From the NCBI GenBank assembly GCA_017516785.1, contig JAFXAV010000009.1, forward strand, positions 1-6,921: a stretch of 6,921 nt of DNA, written 5' to 3'. Shown piece after piece: positions 5,133 through 6,921 of the stretch. Origin of the DNA: Oscillospiraceae bacterium (lineage in GTDB: Bacteria; Bacillota_A; Clostridia; Oscillospirales; Oscillospiraceae). Made by a program: the position numbers and the translations under genes. Below the pieces are notes generated by a model. The model had not been told where the DNA came from and searched no databases. It saw only the letters and a list, made by a program, of their open reading frames with translations. Numbering within the stretch: the first letter of the stretch is position 1; each line of letters opens with the position of its first letter.

Positions 5133-5910
5133 GGATGTTTTGACTTATGTAGAATCCCTGGCACCCCGGTATATGAAAATGGACTGGGACAATGTAGGCC
5201 TGCTGTGCGGCCGGAAAACTCAGCCTGTCACCAAAATCCTGGTAGCCCTGGACCCCTTTGAGGGAGTTTGCCGGGAAGCTGCCAACTGGGGCGCAGAACT
5301 GATCGTCACCCATCATCCCATTATTTTCCGCCCCCTGAAAGCCGTCACCGACGAGACCAGCATCGGCCGTTCTATCCAGCTACTGTGTGAAAAAGGCATC
5401 AGCGCCATTAACGCCCATACCAACCTAGACTGCGCCCCCGATGGTGTCAACCACCGATTGGCCGCCCTTCTGGGCTTGTCCGAGATTCAGGTGGTGGAGG
5501 CCATGGGTACCGATGAAAACGGCATTCCCTACGGCCTGCTCCGCAGCGGCATAACAGAAGAACAGCCCCTCTCTGCCTTCCTTGCCCATGTGAAGGACAC
5601 GCTTCATTGCGACGGACTGCGCTATGTAGACAGCGGCAAGCCTGTCCGGAAGGTCGCTGTAGGCGGCGGCTCCTGCGCAGATGCCATGCAGGATGCCCTG
5701 GCTGCTGGATGCGATACCTTCGTCACCGCCGACGTGAAGTACAACCAGTTCTGGGATGCAAAAGACCTGGGTCTGAACCTGATCGATGCAGGGCATTTTC
5801 ACACGGAAAATCCAGTTACAGCCTACCTTGCAGAAAAAATCGCCGCCCGCTTCCCGGAGCTGGAGGTAAAAATTTCCGAAACCCACTGGGATTGTGTGAA
5901 ATTCTATTGA
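5119..5910 (+). CDS. Nif3-like dinuclear metal centre protein (YqfO/YbgI family, DUF34)
   Basis: This 263-residue cytoplasmic protein belongs to the Nif3/DUF34 family, which forms toroidal hexamers with a two-metal site. Its true substrate is unsettled; the old database name GTP cyclohydrolase 1 type 2 is not well supported. Hallmarks are MDWDNVGLLCG (21-31), VTHHPIIF (63-70, metal ligands H65 and H66), AHTNLD (99-104, ligand D104), VGGGSCADAM (181-190), TADVKYNQF (203-211) and DAGHFHTE (223-230, ligands H226 and E230). The order and the four-residue H-E spacing match the E. coli YbgI site. The length fits the short YbgI form, so the PII/CutA-like insertion of Bacillus YqfO (about 370 residues) is absent. 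It overlaps trmK by 14 bases, suggesting translational coupling and a possible functional link. Confidence 0.92.
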   Translation: MATVKDVLTYVESLAPRYMKMDWDNVGLLCGRKTQPVTKILVALDPFEGVCREAANWGAELIVTHHPIIFRPLKAVTDETSIGRSIQLLCEKGISAINAHTNLDCAPDGVNHRLAALLGLSEIQVVEAMGTDENGIPYGLLRSGITEEQPLSAFLAHVKDTLHCDGLRYVDSGKPVRKVAVGGGSCADAMQDALAAGCDTFVTADVKYNQFWDAKDLGLNLIDAGHFHTENPVTAYLAEKIAARFPELEVKISETHWDCVKFY

Positions 5911-5935
5911 TTTTTTCGACACAGAGTGCTAAAAT
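5907..5935 (+). promoter_or_regulatory. Extended -10 promoter of yebC, overlapping the upstream stop codon
   Basis: A -35-like TTGATT (5907-5912) includes the TGA stop codon of the Nif3-family gene. It is 17 bases before TAAAAT (5930-5935), which is preceded by TGC (5927-5929), an extended -10. The predicted start near 5942 leaves a leader of about 39 bases. No terminator separates the two genes, so yebC may also be read from upstream. Confidence 0.6.
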
Positions 5936-5980
5936 AGATAGGAATTTTTTGAAACTGATTTTGAAGGGAAGTTTTTTACT

Positions 5981-6709
5981 ATGTCCGGACATTCCAAATG
6001 GCATAATATCCAGAAAACCAAGGGCGCACAGGACGCCAAGCGTGCTGCCGCTTTTACCAAGATCGCCAAGGAGCTGATCGTCGCCGTTAAGGAAGGCGGC
6101 GGCATTACCGATCCCGCCAACAACTCCCGGCTGGCTACCGTCATCACCAAGGCCAAGGCCGCCAATATGCCCAACGACAACATCAAGCGCTGCCTGGAGA
6201 AGGCAAGCGGCGCTGGCGGCGGCGACAACTACGAGTCCATCACCTACGAAGGCTACGGCCCCGGCGGTGTTGCCGTCATCGTGGAGACCATGACCGACAA
6301 CCGTAACCGTACCGCAGGCTCCATGCGCCACCACTTCGACAAGTTCGGCGGCAACCTGGGTGCTTCCGGCTGCGTTTCCTGGTCCTTCGACAAGAAGGGT
6401 GTTCTGGTCATCGATAACTCCGAAGGTGAACTGGACGAGGAAGAAGTCATGATGGATGCCATGGATGCAGGTGCCGACGACTTCGAGGCCGAGGAAGATG
6501 TCTTCACCATCTACACCCTCCCCGATGACTTTAACGACGTGGTCGCAAATCTGGGTAAGTACACCTTCGTCTCCGCCCAGATCGAAATGGTTCCCCAGAA
6601 CTATCAGAAGCTGGAGTCCGAAGAGCACATCAAGCTGATGGAAAAGCTCATCGACATCATGGAAGATGACGACGATGTCCAGAACATCTGGCACAACTGG
6701 GAAGAGTAA
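5981..6709 (+). CDS. yebC: YebC/PmpR/TACO1 family protein (translation factor or DNA-binding regulator)
   Basis: This 242-residue protein is full length for the YebC family. It opens with the diagnostic MSGHSKWHNIQ (1-11), then QDAKRAAAFTKIAKELIVAVKEGG (17-40), the NMPNDNIKR segment (62-70), YEGYGPGGVAVIVE (89-102), TDNRNRTAGSMRHHF (105-119) and GCVSWSFDKKG (130-140). The C-terminal domain is strongly acidic and ends DDDDVQNIWHNWEE. Family members were first described as transcriptional regulators (PmpR). More recent work on mitochondrial TACO1 and bacterial homologues supports a ribosome role, relieving stalls at proline-rich stretches. Which role applies here cannot be read from sequence. 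The ribosome binding site is weak (AAGGGA, 5964-5969, 11 bases before the ATG), but the start is fixed by the conserved N terminus. Confidence 0.95.
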   Translation: MSGHSKWHNIQKTKGAQDAKRAAAFTKIAKELIVAVKEGGGITDPANNSRLATVITKAKAANMPNDNIKRCLEKASGAGGGDNYESITYEGYGPGGVAVIVETMTDNRNRTAGSMRHHFDKFGGNLGASGCVSWSFDKKGVLVIDNSEGELDEEEVMMDAMDAGADDFEAEEDVFTIYTLPDDFNDVVANLGKYTFVSAQIEMVPQNYQKLESEEHIKLMEKLIDIMEDDDDVQNIWHNWEE

Positions 6710-6718
6710 TTCAAAATC

Positions 6719-6762
6719 AAACACCACTCCAATGTCTGTTCAGACAAGGGAGTGGTGTTTTT
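6719..6762 (+). terminator. Intrinsic terminator of yebC with a nested hairpin
   Basis: A perfect 12-base stem, AAACACCACTCC (6719-6730) and GGAGTGGTGTTT (6749-6760), ends in a five-T run (6758-6762). Its 18-base apical part contains a second hairpin, TGTCTG-TT-CAGACA (6733-6746). It begins 10 bases after the stop codon. Confidence 0.9.
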
Positions 6763-6829
6763 CTGCACCATTGCTGCATGGTTTTCCATAATTTTTATTT
6801 CTTATACTATTTTCAAATAAAAACAAAGG

Positions 6830-6855
6830 CAAATTGCAATAGCAAGTTGCAATAG
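6830..6855. repeat. Tandem 13-mer repeat
   Basis: Two adjacent 13-base units, CAAATTGCAATAG (6830-6842) and CAAGTTGCAATAG (6843-6855), differ at one base. Each contains the palindrome TTGCAA, so the palindromes recur every 13 bases. A TTGACA (6858-6863) follows three bases later, but no -10 box lies 16-18 bases beyond it. They could be binding sites for a regulator of the next gene to the right, or a chance repeat in AT-rich DNA. Confidence 0.5.
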
Positions 6856-6894
6856 TTTTGACAAGTGACGATCCTTGCAGGGGCGGTTTGTTCT

Positions 6895-6921
6895 TTCGGA
6901 GGGAGGGGCGAAGCCCCGACC
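6895..6921. repeat. Probable start of a fourth GC-rich hairpin repeat, cut by the right edge
   Basis: A perfect hairpin GGGGC-GAA-GCCCC (6905-6917) lies in sharply GC-rich sequence after an AT-rich stretch. The three-base GAA loop matches a hairpin in the element at 3745-3886. Only the edge of it is visible, so its extent and nature are guesses. Confidence 0.4.

Noticed and set aside
5816..6727. A 303-codon open frame on the minus strand across yebC.
   Set aside because: It is antisense to the unmistakable YebC protein and runs through the end of the Nif3-family gene and the terminator stem. Its low-complexity hydrophobic composition is typical of a shadow frame.
6803..6808. TATACT as a -10 box for a promoter reading to the right.
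   Set aside because: No -35-like hexamer lies 16-18 bases upstream; the nearest T-rich match is at 15 bases and weak. The region is simply AT-rich.

Overview
The window looks like chromosomal DNA from a Gram-positive, gut-type Clostridia, most likely an Oscillospiraceae/Ruminococcaceae relative. This is inferred from three things: strong AAGGAGG-type ribosome binding sites with sigma-A-like promoters, a divergent third GyrB/ParE-like paralogue, and GC-rich palindromic intergenic repeats. Genes recognised directly are a type IIA topoisomerase B subunit, a pair of DUF2975 membrane proteins with a small Cro/C1 regulator, a DUF1858 redox-disulfide protein, trmK, a Nif3/YqfO family metalloprotein and yebC. 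No tRNA, rRNA, CRISPR array, prophage or transposase gene was seen.

Layout. Positions 1-1941 (minus strand) hold nearly all of the topoisomerase gene; its last few codons lie off the left edge. A 336-base divergent intergenic region (1942-2277) contains two near-consensus promoters facing away from each other and, between them, a 111-base palindromic repeat. Positions 2278-3731 (plus) form a tight three-gene operon, DUF2975 - DUF2975 - HTH, in which each downstream ribosome binding site overlaps the preceding stop codon. Next comes a 142-base element (3745-3886) made of six hairpins, bounded by a perfect 28-base inverted repeat whose arms are themselves palindromes. A single-gene unit (3990-4220, DUF1858) has its own promoter and intrinsic terminator. 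A third palindromic repeat (about 4285-4388) precedes the trmK-nif3 pair (4431-5910), whose reading frames overlap by 14 bases. yebC (5981-6709) follows with its own extended -10 promoter and an intrinsic terminator. The right edge (6763-6921) is gene-free; it carries a tandem 13-mer and what looks like the start of a fourth GC-rich hairpin repeat.

How it fits together. trmK, nif3 and yebC are housekeeping functions in tRNA modification, metal-centre proteins and translation. The DUF2975/HTH operon is a compact membrane-plus-regulator cassette of unknown signal. Its two membrane proteins have diverged everywhere except for an identical 16-residue C-terminal tail. The most unusual feature is the set of intergenic palindromic elements. 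They differ in sequence but share one design: back-to-back short hairpins, mostly with three-base loops (GGT, GAA, TGT, AAA). One lies in each of the three larger gaps between transcription units and one is cut by the right edge.
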